Shown here: piece by piece, positions 1-11,001 of the stretch
Position numbering within the stretch: the stretch's first letter is position 1
Layout: every line of letters starts with the position of its first letter
Assembly (NCBI GenBank): GCA_003344405.1
Contig: NOWV01000095.1
Location: forward strand, 186,001-250,000
Source of the DNA: Trichoplax sp. H2
Taxonomy: Eukaryota; Placozoa; Uniplacotomia; Trichoplacea
Direction: 5' to 3'
DNA: 64,000 nt
Notes under the pieces: model-generated
Seen by the model: the letters and a program-made list of their open reading frames with translations, nothing else
Databases searched by the model: none
What the model was told of the DNA's origin: nothing
Made by a program: the position numbers and the translations under genes

Positions 1-149
1 CATGGACTGCTAGCTAGATCTAGTCGTCTATGGATCTATTTCTGAGCACACTATAATAGGTATTGGCTACAGCTAGAGACAGTACTTTAGGCAACTGCAA
101 ATTTGCAAAAATCCTATCTAAATAGCTACAACAAGCTCACGTACTCTAT

Positions 150-2460
150 AGACTTGCCATTCGAACTATTATTTATATACAATACACAGTTTTTCTTATG
201 ACTAGAATTATACTATATGGAATGAATTATAACCACTATAAGGAGGTATTTACCGGCAGGCAGATATGTCTCCTGAACAAGTCCTTACTCAAATTTTTTT
301 TTGAATACCCAAACCTTATTTGCTAAAAATTTAAGCATATAATATAAGACCTACTTGTATGGATTTTTTTGGTTCAGTTACCTCATTAAAATGAGATGAT
401 GTTCAACGTATTTATTTTTAAAATTTAAAGCGCCATTAGTTTTTAAAATTGCCTTAGTCTACTGCAGCAAACTCTGGTGAAAGGGGTATTATAGCGAGTT
501 GCTAGTCGAGCTACTGTTTATACTACTTACTTAGAATTGTGTCATGGATGAATTATAACTACTATAAGGAGACATTTACCGGCAGACCTATCTTCTAAAT
601 AAATCGCTATTGTAATGCCACTCAATTATTTATTTTATTCTTGAATATTCAAATCGTACTTACTAAAAATTCAAACATTTAATATTATACCTACTTGTAT
701 GGATTTTATTTCAAGTTATCAAATTAAAATTAGACGATATTGAACTTATTTATTTATTTTAAGGATTGAAAGCGTCATCCGTTCTAAAATTACCGCCGTT
801 TACTGTAGCAGACTCTCGTGATAGGGGTATTATAACGAGTTGCCATTCGAGCTACTATTTATATATACAATATACAGTTTTTCTTGTAGTAGAAGACTGG
901 AATTGTATCTTGAATAAACTATGACTACTATTCGAAGATATTTTACAGGCCGGCAGACCTATCTTCTGAATAAGTCGCTATTGTAATGCCACTCAATTAT
1001 TTATTTTTATTCTTGAATATTTGAAGCGTTTGTAGCGTTTATACTCAAAATTCAAACATATAGTATTACACTTACTTGTATGGATTTTATTTCAAGTTAT
1101 CAAATTAAAATTAGATGACATTTAACTTATTTATTTATTTTAAGGATTGAAAGCGTCATCCGTTCTAAAATTACCGCCGTTTACTGTAGCAGACTCTAGT
1201 GATAGGGATATTATAACGAGTTGCCATTCGAGCTACTATTTATATATACAATATACAGTTTTTCTTGTAGTAGAAGACTGGAATTGAATGGACTATAACG
1301 ATAAGATATTAACTATAAGATATAACTATAAGATATAACTATAAGATATTTTACAGGCCGGCAGACCTATCTTCTGAATAAGACGTTATAGTAATGCCAC
1401 TCAATTATTTATTTTTATTCTTGAATATTTGAAGCGTTTGTACTCAAAATTCAAACATATAGTATTACACCTACTTGTATGGATTTTATTTCAAGTTATC
1501 AAATTAAAATTAGACGATATTGAACTTATTTATTTATTTTAAGGATTGAAAGCGTCATCCGTTCTAAAATTGCCGCCGTTTACTGTAGCAGACTCTCGTG
1601 ATAGGGGTATTATAACGAGTTGCCATTCGAGCTACTATTTATATATACAATATACAGTTTTTCTTGTAGTAGAAGACTGGAATTGTATCTTGAATGAACT
1701 ATAACTACTATTCGAAGACGTTTTATAGGCCGGCAGACATTTAACCTATTTATTTATTTTAAGGATTGAAAGCGTCATCCGTTCTAAAATTACCGCCGTT
1801 TACTGTAGCAGACTCTCGTGATAGGGGCATTATAACGAGTTGCCATTCGAGCTACTATTTATATATACAATATACAGTTTTTCTTGTAGTAGAAGACTGG
1901 AATTGTATCTTGAATAAACTATGACTACTATTCGAAGATATTTTACAGGCCGGCAGACCTATCTTCTGAATAAGTCCTTATAGTAATGCCACTCAATTTT
2001 TTATTTTTATTCTTGAATATTTGAAGCGTTTGTAGCGTTTATACTCAAAATTCAAACATATAGTATTACACTTACTTGTATGGATTTTATTTCAAGTTAT
2101 CAAATTAAAATTAGACGATATTTAACCTATTTATTTTTAAAGATTGAAAGCGTCATCCGTTATGAAATAGTCGTAGTCTACTGTAGCAAACTCTTATTAC
2201 GGAGTTAGTATAACGTTTCAATCAGCTGATAGTGTCGCCATTATACCTTTTGTTTGTTATCAATGAGAAACGACACTCGGTATCGACTGAAGTGCGTATA
2301 CCCACAAGATGACGCAGGAAAGCGTTCAAAAATGGTCTCTGCTCTCATGACATTTCTTGCCAAAAGGGTATGATATCGCGTGGTGGCATTGCAGCTACTA
2401 TTGATGCACATTATACAGTTATTCTTGTAGTAGAAGACTAGAATTGTATCATTTATAAAT
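150..2460. repeat. Satellite array, ~371-bp unit with 1,000-bp higher-order period
   Basis: About six head-to-tail copies of an AT-rich unit. The landmark ggcagacct starts near 581, 952, 1360 and 1952, with diverged landmarks near 254 and 1732, giving spacings of 371, 408, 372 and 220. The 408 unit carries extra short duplications (a local taactataagatat repeat at about 1303-1350); the 220 unit is deleted. Sequence from about 740 to 1100 recurs almost identically exactly 1,000 bp later (for example tgaataaact at 911 and 1911), so a multi-unit block was itself duplicated. Edges at 150-580 and 2110-2460 are more diverged. No coding capacity was seen. Confidence 0.9.
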
Positions 2461-2874
2461 GATCATTATGAGTGTAGAAGACGATTAAAAATTGGATCCT
2501 TCTTGGTTGGGCTGCCTCGAGTTATTGAGTAGTTGGTTACTCCACCGTCCATTGCCGCTGTCGGAACAACGCTATAGAAATCACTGTCTACTAGCGACCA
2601 CGAGAGACAGTACCCTGTAGTCTGACCGTAAATGATCTACCATTGCGTAGTGGAGTCTTGAGCTCATTCTGGTTGCAATGAGGTCATCAGCGATCGCAGC
2701 CCACTGTTCCGTGCTGTACTGGAGAAGCAATAGAAAAGACTAGCGAGCAATCGATCAACTCATCAACGTGGGTTGCAGCCATCTTGGCTTTGCTGTAGCT
2801 CATTAGTATTCTAATTCATGGAAAATGATCATTTCCATCGACTATCCTGTCATTCCTAACCATAGCTGTTGATC
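2461..2874. other. Unique spacer before the helical-repeat gene
   Basis: Single-copy sequence of moderate GC with no open frame of note. A possible splice acceptor (cattcctaaccatag, ending at 2865) precedes the in-frame ATGs of the next gene. A 5' non-coding exon or a short upstream coding exon could therefore lie here, but none was identified. Confidence 0.4.
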
Positions 2875-4126
2875 ATGATAGCCATGCGATTGAAATCGGT
2901 GGATATTATTTTAAAATTAGATCGCTATCATTATCATTATTGGCATACACTTATGGCTAAGAATGATTCTTATTATCAAGAGATTTGTATTTGGAGTTTA
3001 AATGAGTGGATGGATCGAATGATGCAATGGCGATGTTGTGATTGTACTCAATTATTCGTCCATCAAATGATTGCACAGTATCCAGACGATCATCAAGATA
3101 GACGTAGTAAGAATAGCAACGATCGTTATAAAGAATTATTGGATTACTTAAGGCAAGATCAACATTGTAAAATCAAGATGAATTTAATCGATCAGTTGAT
3201 CGATTGCCCATGGCTTTTAATCCAATGGAGTAAACGTTTATTACCTCATTTGAATACGACTGAACGATTAAATGATGCTATGGCTATCTTATCCACATTA
3301 GGTGGTGCTTATTCGGCTTTAGGAGATCAATTAGATCATTTCGTAAGTAAAGATAGATTGGCTAATCCTTTTGATCGCTTGACTCTCCTAGGGCGCTTCT
3401 TGATACTGTTAGTCGACAATCATTCATTCTACTGGTAGCGATAGAATACTTGCTAGTTTTTAGACACACTCTTTCCGTCCACTTTACAAGATATTGAAGT
3501 ATATTGACAGTCAAGACGACAGTATCTCCTCTGGCCTGTGCAATCCATCTTGTATCAACTTATACTTGGTGATTTTCATCCATGTGTGTAGTCTACTGTC
3601 GACATCAATAACAGTACAGATTAGCTCAATGAAGACAAGTAGCTTTTGATGTATGTACAGTAGTAGTAGTACAGACAGGCAAGATTAAAATTACGACCGT
3701 AGTGATATAATTAATCGACTGGACAACACTACTTGTACGATTGAATATCATATCGACATTACTATACTCTCCATTTGCTGACGCTAATGATTCTTTTTAT
3801 CCTTTTCTCATCCCTAATAGAGCCTTAAAGCTCAAAGAATTAGCTTAAGACAGCTGTATGTTGCAAAAGCACTTGGTGATCCTACATTAATAAGCAAGAG
3901 TAAGTTGTATCTAGCCTTGAGTTTAATGCAACAACGTCGTTTCACTCGAGCTGAACGCATCATACGTCAGCAATATCGGTTTGCTACTTCTAACCCTCTT
4001 TGTAGTGACTACAAACTAATCGATATTTGTCGAGCTTGTTGGTCTAAATTGCTTTATTGTAAAGGTATTGCAACACATAGGGATAGTCAATCTAATTTGG
4101 ATGACATGGACACTTGTAGCAGTTGA
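2875..4126 (+). CDS. Unidentified alpha-helical-repeat (TPR-like) protein, two exons
   Basis: Exon 1 is 2875-3342 and ends at a perfect donor (gtaagt). Exon 2 is 3821-4126, after a pyrimidine-rich acceptor (ctcatccctaatag). Both boundaries are phase 0 and the joined frame gives about 257 residues ending in TGA. The text across the junction reads smoothly (LGGAYSALGDQLDHF then SLKAQRISLRQLYVAKALGD). The second exon has paired helices of the A..LGDPTLISKSKLYLALSLMQQ type, which look like TPR-style repeats. There is no signal peptide or membrane segment. The start could be the ATG at 2875 or the one at 2884, or an upstream exon may exist because the frame stays open to a candidate acceptor at 2865. 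I do not recognise the family. The gene is convergent with SNU13, whose stop is 379 bp away. Confidence 0.7.
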
Positions 4127-4504
4127 TATCAAGGTCTACAATATCGATCAAATCGCTACGACAATCGACGAAATATTGTTGAATAATGTAGTCCGTTGAC
4201 TTGCTAACTAGTCTTTATTTTCGAATTTTATAACATGTCTACAACGTTAGACATAGCCAACATTATTACTGTATACAAGAGGGAGAAATAAGAAAGATAG
4301 TTAAACAACAAAGTATTGCATACAACCTATACAGTTATCGTATAGGAATACCATTTGTGATGATCATAAAATCCGTACAACGTTATTCAACGATAGCATA
4401 TGACAGTGATATGATAAACTTGTCAATATCAAATAATATCGTCTATGGATGGATATATCAAAAGTCGAAATAGTGTGGAAATTTGTATAATAGCAGCTTT
4501 TCAA
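4127..4504. other. Intergenic space between two convergent genes
   Basis: AT-rich 3' flanks of the helical-repeat gene (+) and SNU13 (-). A plus-strand tttatt near 4215 would read AATAAA on the minus strand and could serve SNU13 polyadenylation, about 285 nt past its stop. Nothing else is seen. Confidence 0.4.
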
Positions 4505-7500
4505 CTAAATTAATAATCTTTCGATTTCTTGTTGTATCGACAAGATTTGAGGCTTTAATTGCGATCCTTCATTGGCTGTTACTGCACAAGCAATTACCGG
4601 ACGAGTAACGTTGCACGCTCTACCTAAAGCTATAGAATGAAAGAAAATACTTAAATAACAATAACCAAAAATTGAATTATGGACATTAGTTTCAGATCAT
4701 GATCTATGTTGGCACTGATTCTATCATAAGTACACAATTGTAACATGATTTGAAATATCCAAGAAATGATGTAATAAGAAATTGCATAATCTTAATAGAT
4801 CAACAAGGTGATTCTTGTACTGTATTAAAAAGACTGTAAAGGCTATTCATTTGCTATCCAATAAATTATTAAATATACCAAATACAGCAACCGAAATCGT
4901 TTATTGTAAAAAAATGGGCATCTTGCCAGCCTATGTTTTAATTTATATCAATGGCAAGATGAAATGATAATCTCTGCATTGATTTTCAGAATTGGATGAC
5001 AATGATCAATAAATTTGAACATCTATAGTGGTGTAATTACTTAATTATTAATACAGATATAATGTTGCTGTAAGACATTCCATGATAGATCAGCCTCTAA
5101 AGTATCTTAGCATTGAAACACGAACAAATAACAAAGTTTTTTTAATATCTATAAATTGTAGAAACGTTGAATAACTTGCAGCCCCATCATGCAATCAAGT
5201 AATACTGTACATAACTCTTATAACCTGAGCTCAAAACTGTATGACCTACAGCTTTTAAAATAAATATTTCATGTTGAATCGGATTAGATCGATCTGGTTA
5301 AGGAAAGCGCTCGCACAATCCATTCATTTTCATAACTCATAGTTGTTGAATACAACTGCTAATCACTATGACCTATCATTGTAGTATAGCTATATTGCAC
5401 TAGTGCTCTATTTCAACATCGTTTACAGTAGCTAAAGAGCACTAGCAAAATACTACCAATGACGATTACAAGAGATCACCTACATTTTTGAAACTAGAAT
5501 ACGACTACTGCATAATTAACTGGTCATTTTCTATGTTTAGATTCTAATCAAAATGGCTATAACGATAAAGATTAATGGTAATGCATGACTATAAAGGTAC
5601 AACAACTGCTTCAATAACGATAGAGTATTTAAAGACATTCTTTTATGGCCTATTTCTGGTCAATATAAAAAATGGAAGAATTTATCCACATCTTGTTGAA
5701 TACAATAATATCTACATTAGGTATTGGTGTTGCATGCTAGAAAGGTTAGTTATAAAGTGACTACATTAAAATTACATCATTATAGCTTCAAGTTATAAAA
5801 ATTAAATCGAGAATGTAACCATTTCGTACAAGTCTGTATTTATACAGGTAAAAGAAATATAAGTAACTCCAATTCGAGCTGGTCAATAATAACACTATCA
5901 ATCTAATTCAAGATTGCATTGTCGATAGCCAATCTAAATGTGTTTGCAGTACACGTAGTAGGGTTTCTAATGTGCATAAACATTAATGTAGCGCCTTCCC
6001 AATTGCCATGCAGAGTACTTGTCAGAGATAAATTGACTACTTTATATTTCGATACTTTACTTACTTATTACAAAATAGAACAGCGTTAAGAATGTCAACA
6101 AGAACTTGATGTTTGTATTGATGATGAATAGCTTAAGTTCTAAATAATCACTTACCATGTTTGGATTTAACAAATACGTAGGGCACATTCTAAAGGCAAA
6201 ATGAAAGATATGATTTATTGAAGAAACTTGCAATAATCAAATAATTTACATTGTAGGATACTTTCGACCTCCTACAGTTTAATATCTTTTCCGTTTTTTT
6301 TAAATTTGGTTCGCATAGCTTAGGTTTAACTACGTTTAGATATTTCCTTTTATGATTATATTGTCTACCGAACCAACCTTATCTTCACATAGCAAGGGTA
6401 GATGTAATAAAATCTCCAGTGGCTCTGTATCGGCAGCCATAACGATAAATTCCGAGATACCACGATTTAAGGCTTTGGTTGCTAGTATAGAAAGATAAAT
6501 TATAATCTACCGTTAACAAGGACACCAGTGCATTATGAAATGTAAAATTAATCATTTTTAATCTTAAATCTGTACCAGATACTAAGCCGTCATGATGCTA
6601 TAGTAATGTATCTATTAGCCTGCACTAGTAAATAGATTCGATCGATACTACTAGAGGTAATTTTCTTCCCATAGCAAGCTTAAGTTTCTCTTTTAGTCAT
6701 AATCGAATAATGCTCTAGATAATATTGAATCTCCTGACTCTGCCTAACCATATACGAGTAAATTGAATGCGACGCCCACTGTCGATGGTGTTTTGTCCCT
6801 AGTGAAGCAATTTTATATCCTTGATTCTATCTAAAATCAATTACAAGCAATTTCTCCTATTCTATATAGTCCATCAACTTGATATCACTAAAGCCAGACA
6901 TGCAAGTCGTGATTAATTCATTTACGATAGCAACTATCAGTACTGATTTCTTTCAATAGAAAACAAGTAGCTGATACCTTGTTAAACTTGCTCGAGCTAT
7001 TTAGACTGCGTACAGTCCCCTACTTGCACTTACTACCATGACTACATTTATGCATCTGTACATACTGTAGTAGTCCATTAAATGCGATGGCAAATGTCGT
7101 CAGCGTGGATTTCTCCTAAGTGAACCAAATTTCTCGTGCTTTCTTATATTCAAAATCCACTACTAGCAATTTATCCGATTATACAGTCTATCAACTTGAT
7201 CTTTCTAAAATGATGCATACTTAAAGTAGTAAATTGATCGGGATGGAAAACGCAAACGATAATCTCTCATCACTCGCTAGGACTATTGGGATTATGCAAC
7301 GTTCACTACTTGATGTTACAACAGTATTGTCGTACAATAGTAAATTGAATGCGATGATGAGAAAGTCATTTCTCACACTCAATGAGATCTAAAATTGATT
7401 TCTTGCAATGTCTTTTCCTAGTATATTAACTGAGGGATTGATCCATGATACATTGAGTCTCTGCGCTTTCTACACCAATCGAGATATCTGTAATCCATGA

Positions 7501-8204
7501 TTTTAACATGATCCTACTTACTATAGTCATGATGCATCTATCAATAAACGGAGTGTGATCATTCATCTATGAAACAGCAAGTATCTCTACTTCTATACCA
7601 ATCTACTAATCCGTAATCGATTACTTTGACATGATCCTATTGACTACAATCATGCATGCATTAATAGATTCATGGAAGGTGGAAATTTATCAGTGAAACA
7701 ACCAGTTTCAACGCTTCTACACTAATCTGCTAATCAGTCATGCAAGCGTCTATTTGTACGTCTTTGCTGTTCTACTCCATCTACAATCGATCATATTGAT
7801 TTTATTGAATATATTGACTACATTCTCTTGACGGGACTACAGGTATAGGCACCTAGAAATACATGATGGCAACAGTCGCAGTTGATTTCCTGCATGAAAT
7901 CATATCGCCGTGTCTGTTGACTATCAAGCATTTTTACCTTCATTGGCTCCTTTTTTCAGTTGCTTGTAATTGACAGCTTGTTGTACAAGATCTAAAATCT
8001 TGATGGTCAATTGCTGATCCGCTAAAGGATAAGCTTTAGGATTAACTTTATCATCCGCCTATGGACCATGATGAAAAAATGACAAACACCATGCAAAGAA
8101 GATTAAAATCAAACAGGCAAGCTGTCATGCTACAACAACAGCCTAAAACCGAGCATTACATCATGCTAAACACAATCTAATCAACTCTATCCATGACTCA
8201 CCAT
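4505..8204 (-). CDS. SNU13: SNU13 / NHP2L1 (15.5K) RNA-binding protein of U4 snRNP and C/D snoRNPs
   Basis: Complete gene in five coding exons: 8202-8204 (ATG only), 7938-8058, 6378-6481, 6156-6189, 4505-4629. Lengths 3+121+104+34+125 give 387 nt, i.e. 128 residues plus TAG, the same length as the human protein. Diagnostic blocks are [72 protein letters not shown] and [10 protein letters not shown], typical of the L7Ae/NHP2L1 family. The family binds kink-turns in U4 snRNA and box C/D snoRNAs in the nucleus. Donors are gtgagt, gtaaaa, gttggt (weak at +3) and gtaagt; acceptors are all AG. Introns of 0.14 to 1.5 kb carry degenerate repeats at 6755-7780. The short open frame on + at 5575-5760 lies in the last intron and is not supported. 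Confidence 0.97.
6755..7780. repeat. Degenerate tandem repeats inside SNU13 intron 2
   Basis: Diverged direct repeats: the segment beginning near taaattgaatgcg at 6759 recurs around 7077 and 7341. A second motif (ttgacatgatcctattgact type) recurs at about 7505 and 7625. Copies share words but contain many indels, so this looks like an old, decaying array. Confidence 0.5.
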
Positions 8205-8550
8205 GATCAAATTTCCTTGTATCGATTTTAAAGCTAATGTTAACCAAATGAGAAGTCTGATGGAGTGGAAAATTGCAATGCAATGGCAAAAATCAACGCT
8301 GTCAATGGGCTAATTTGCCTTCTTCCAACTGAGCTCCAGTATAGATTTGGCAGGACGCGCGGTGGATGCCAGCAGCAAATCCACGCTGCCTGCTGCAAGG
8401 TGGAGGATTGCAGGACGCATGCGTTTAGGAGGGCCAGAGCCCAGGAACCGGAGGCGATAACAGACAGACAGATAGAGACCTTTACGCTCTCTCCGTCGAT
8501 TTCGTTGTGCAAAATAAGTGTCATCCAACAGCTGCATCATCGAGCTAGAG
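8205..8550. promoter_or_regulatory. GC-richer block upstream of SNU13, probable promoter
   Basis: This block lies directly upstream of the SNU13 start codon. It is clearly richer in G+C and CpG (about 8330-8480) than the AT-rich surroundings. Overlapping open frames on both strands (8240-8576) are what random GC-rich DNA produces and match no family I know. Assignment as promoter is from position and composition only. Confidence 0.35.
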
Positions 8551-8553
8551 ATG

Positions 8554-9890
8554 GGTCAAAACGAGGGTTAGGATAGGCCATTTACACACCAGGATGCCTT
8601 CTATTCTGTGGGAGCTATGTGCAAAATGAGTTGTCATGGCCACAACCCCTTTCCAATATGGCTAATATCATTCGCTTGATGATGGAGTCCATGACTGTGC
8701 TTGCATGCTGGTCCATTTAGGCTTAGCACCCTCTAGTGGAATCTAGTGGAATACACTGAAGGCTTCATGCTCAAATGGTCATCCTTTTCTTCGAGTACAA
8801 AGGAGATCTGATTGAAAGATCGCGCAATATCATTTCGCTTACTATTAATTTAGACACACCTGTGCAGTGTGCACCTCATAATTTAATGCAGCCATGACAG
8901 AATATTTTATGCATGAATGGCTAAGATGTGTAGCAAAGTCCTAGTAGATCTATTGGAGCAAGATACTGTAAACAGTTATCTAACTCTCTCATACTACTCA
9001 TCATCGATCGATCTAGGCTACACTCTCCTTCTCGTATATACGGTATATACTGTCAGTGCGTAGACAATCTAATAGCGTTCATCCTCGAACCTTCACCATG
9101 ACAAGCCATTTTGCACATAGAGGACTAGTATGGATCATAGGTTCGGCTCGTAATTTAGAATAGTTTCACATGCTACTTTATTAGGGCTACATTGCATCAA
9201 GCTGGAAATAGGTCAAAACGAGGGTTAGGATAGGCCATTTACACACCAGGATGCCTTTTATTCTGTGGGAGCTATGTGCAAAATGAGTTGTCATGGCCAC
9301 AACCCCTATTCAATATGGCTAATATGATTCGCTTAATGATAGAGTCCATGACTGTACTGATCCATTTAGGCTTAGCACCCTCTAGTGGAATACACTGTAG
9401 GCTTTATGCTCAAATGGTCATCCTTTTCTTCGAGTGCAAAGGAGATCTAATTGAAAGATCATGCAATATCATTTCGCTTACTATTAATTTAGATGCATCT
9501 GAGCAGTGTGCACCTCATAATTTAATGCAGCCATGACAGAATATTTATGCATGAATAGCTGAGATGTGTAGCAAAGTCCTAGTAGATCCATTGGAGCAAG
9601 ATACTGTAAACAGTTATCTAACTCTCTCGTACTACTCATCATCGATCGATCTAGGCTGCGCAGATCATTTTTCACACTAATTACCAGTATATGTTTACTA
9701 CAAAATAACTGTTGTCCCTACACTCTCTTTCCATATACGGTATATACGCGGACAGTGTAATAGCGTTCATCCTCTAACCTTCACCATGACAAGCCATTTT
9801 GCATATAGAGGACTAGTATGGATCATAGGTTCGACTCGTAATTTATAATGGTTTCACATGCTACTTATTAGGGCTACATTGCAGCAATGG
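8554..9890. repeat. 657-bp tandem duplication
   Basis: Copy A runs from 8554 to 9210 and copy B from 9211 to about 9890. Both start with ggtcaaaacgagggttagg and end near gggctacattgca. The copies are highly similar but differ by indels: copy B has an extra stretch of roughly 60 bp at about 9657-9717, and copy A has a short internal duplication of tctagtggaa near 8735. Open frames at 9276-9675 are not shared in frame between the copies, so no gene is claimed. Confidence 0.9.
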
Positions 9891-11001
9891 AAGCTTTCTA
9901 TAAACTAGAGACTCTACTGTACTCTTGGAGAGGGTCTCTTATGTGCTGTACACAGTGTACAGTACTTGCTTGGCTAATCATTTAACAGGCAGTATCCATG
10001 GACATGATTAATGCAGGCGAGTCGACTTTGCAAAACTAGACGTTACTCAGTGAGACTACTTTTCAATCACAGCTATTGCTGACTCGTATAGAAACAAAAT
10101 CTACTATGCTATAACCTTCAGTTTCTTACTATGCTTGGCATCTGTAGCAGAATGATGCCACCGTCTAAGCCCTGTAGGCGTAGACCATGATATACAGTTC
10201 ACAAAAGTAAATTTTACGATAACACCGATTCATCCATGATAAGACTTTGCACCTCACGAAGTAAAAAGGGAAATCCACCTTAATCATCCATCCAAAATTG
10301 CCAATAAATATAATCGACTAAAAAAATTAAAAATATGTAATATCCAAATAGGACGACGTATAGGTCTGGCGTGTTATTCAATCAAGATTGATTTTATTAA
10401 TAGTTCTTTAATTTATTGTTCTTTTGACTTGATTCACATTAGAAATGACAATATATAATTGAAAAGAATCATTTAGTCAAAAGTGACAAAATAGGACGAC
10501 CTCCTTAGAAAGGCTTATTACCATAGATTTGAATATTTGCCGAAACAATAACTAGAAATGCATAGTGCATTAATATTGTGCTAAATAAACAATTAACTTA
10601 GTACCAAAAACTATTGAATAGTACCTTGACTACAGTACTAGATAAGTTAGTATAAACTAGTGTACTGTAGTAAAATTAAAAAGAATATCATTAGAGCAAT
10701 TCCATGGCGTAATGTGTCCATTTACTGCATAGAGAGAATCATCTCCTTTTGTTTTTCACACCAAAGTAGTAATAGCAAGTACAGTAGACAAAGCAATTCG
10801 TAACAGTAAAAATTTTGATAAGCAATCAAACATTCAAAAAACTATCTATTAACGCAAAGTGTATAAAATATGCATTTACTATCACTGAACATTGAACGGC
10901 TTTACTATAATCTTCCTCTGTAAATCATCACTTGTTCTATAATAATATATATTTGCAAAGCAAGATTTAACTGCAAATTCCAATTTCTGATTTTTTGGTG
11001 T
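9891..11001. other. 3' flank of the myosin gene
   Basis: AT-rich single-copy sequence between the 657-bp duplication and the myosin stop codon. It should contain the myosin 3'UTR, transcribed right to left. No convincing open frame or RNA gene was seen. Confidence 0.4.

Noticed and set aside
7180-7275. Box C-like GTGATGA on - in SNU13 intron 2, possible intronic snoRNA
   Set aside because: No box D (CTGA) at a suitable distance and no terminal stem.
8240-8576. Three overlapping open frames on both strands upstream of SNU13
   Set aside because: They coincide with a GC-rich promoter-like block, conflict with each other and resemble no protein family.
9276-9675. Open frames inside the 657-bp duplication
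   Set aside because: They are not kept in frame between the two copies and have no family resemblance.
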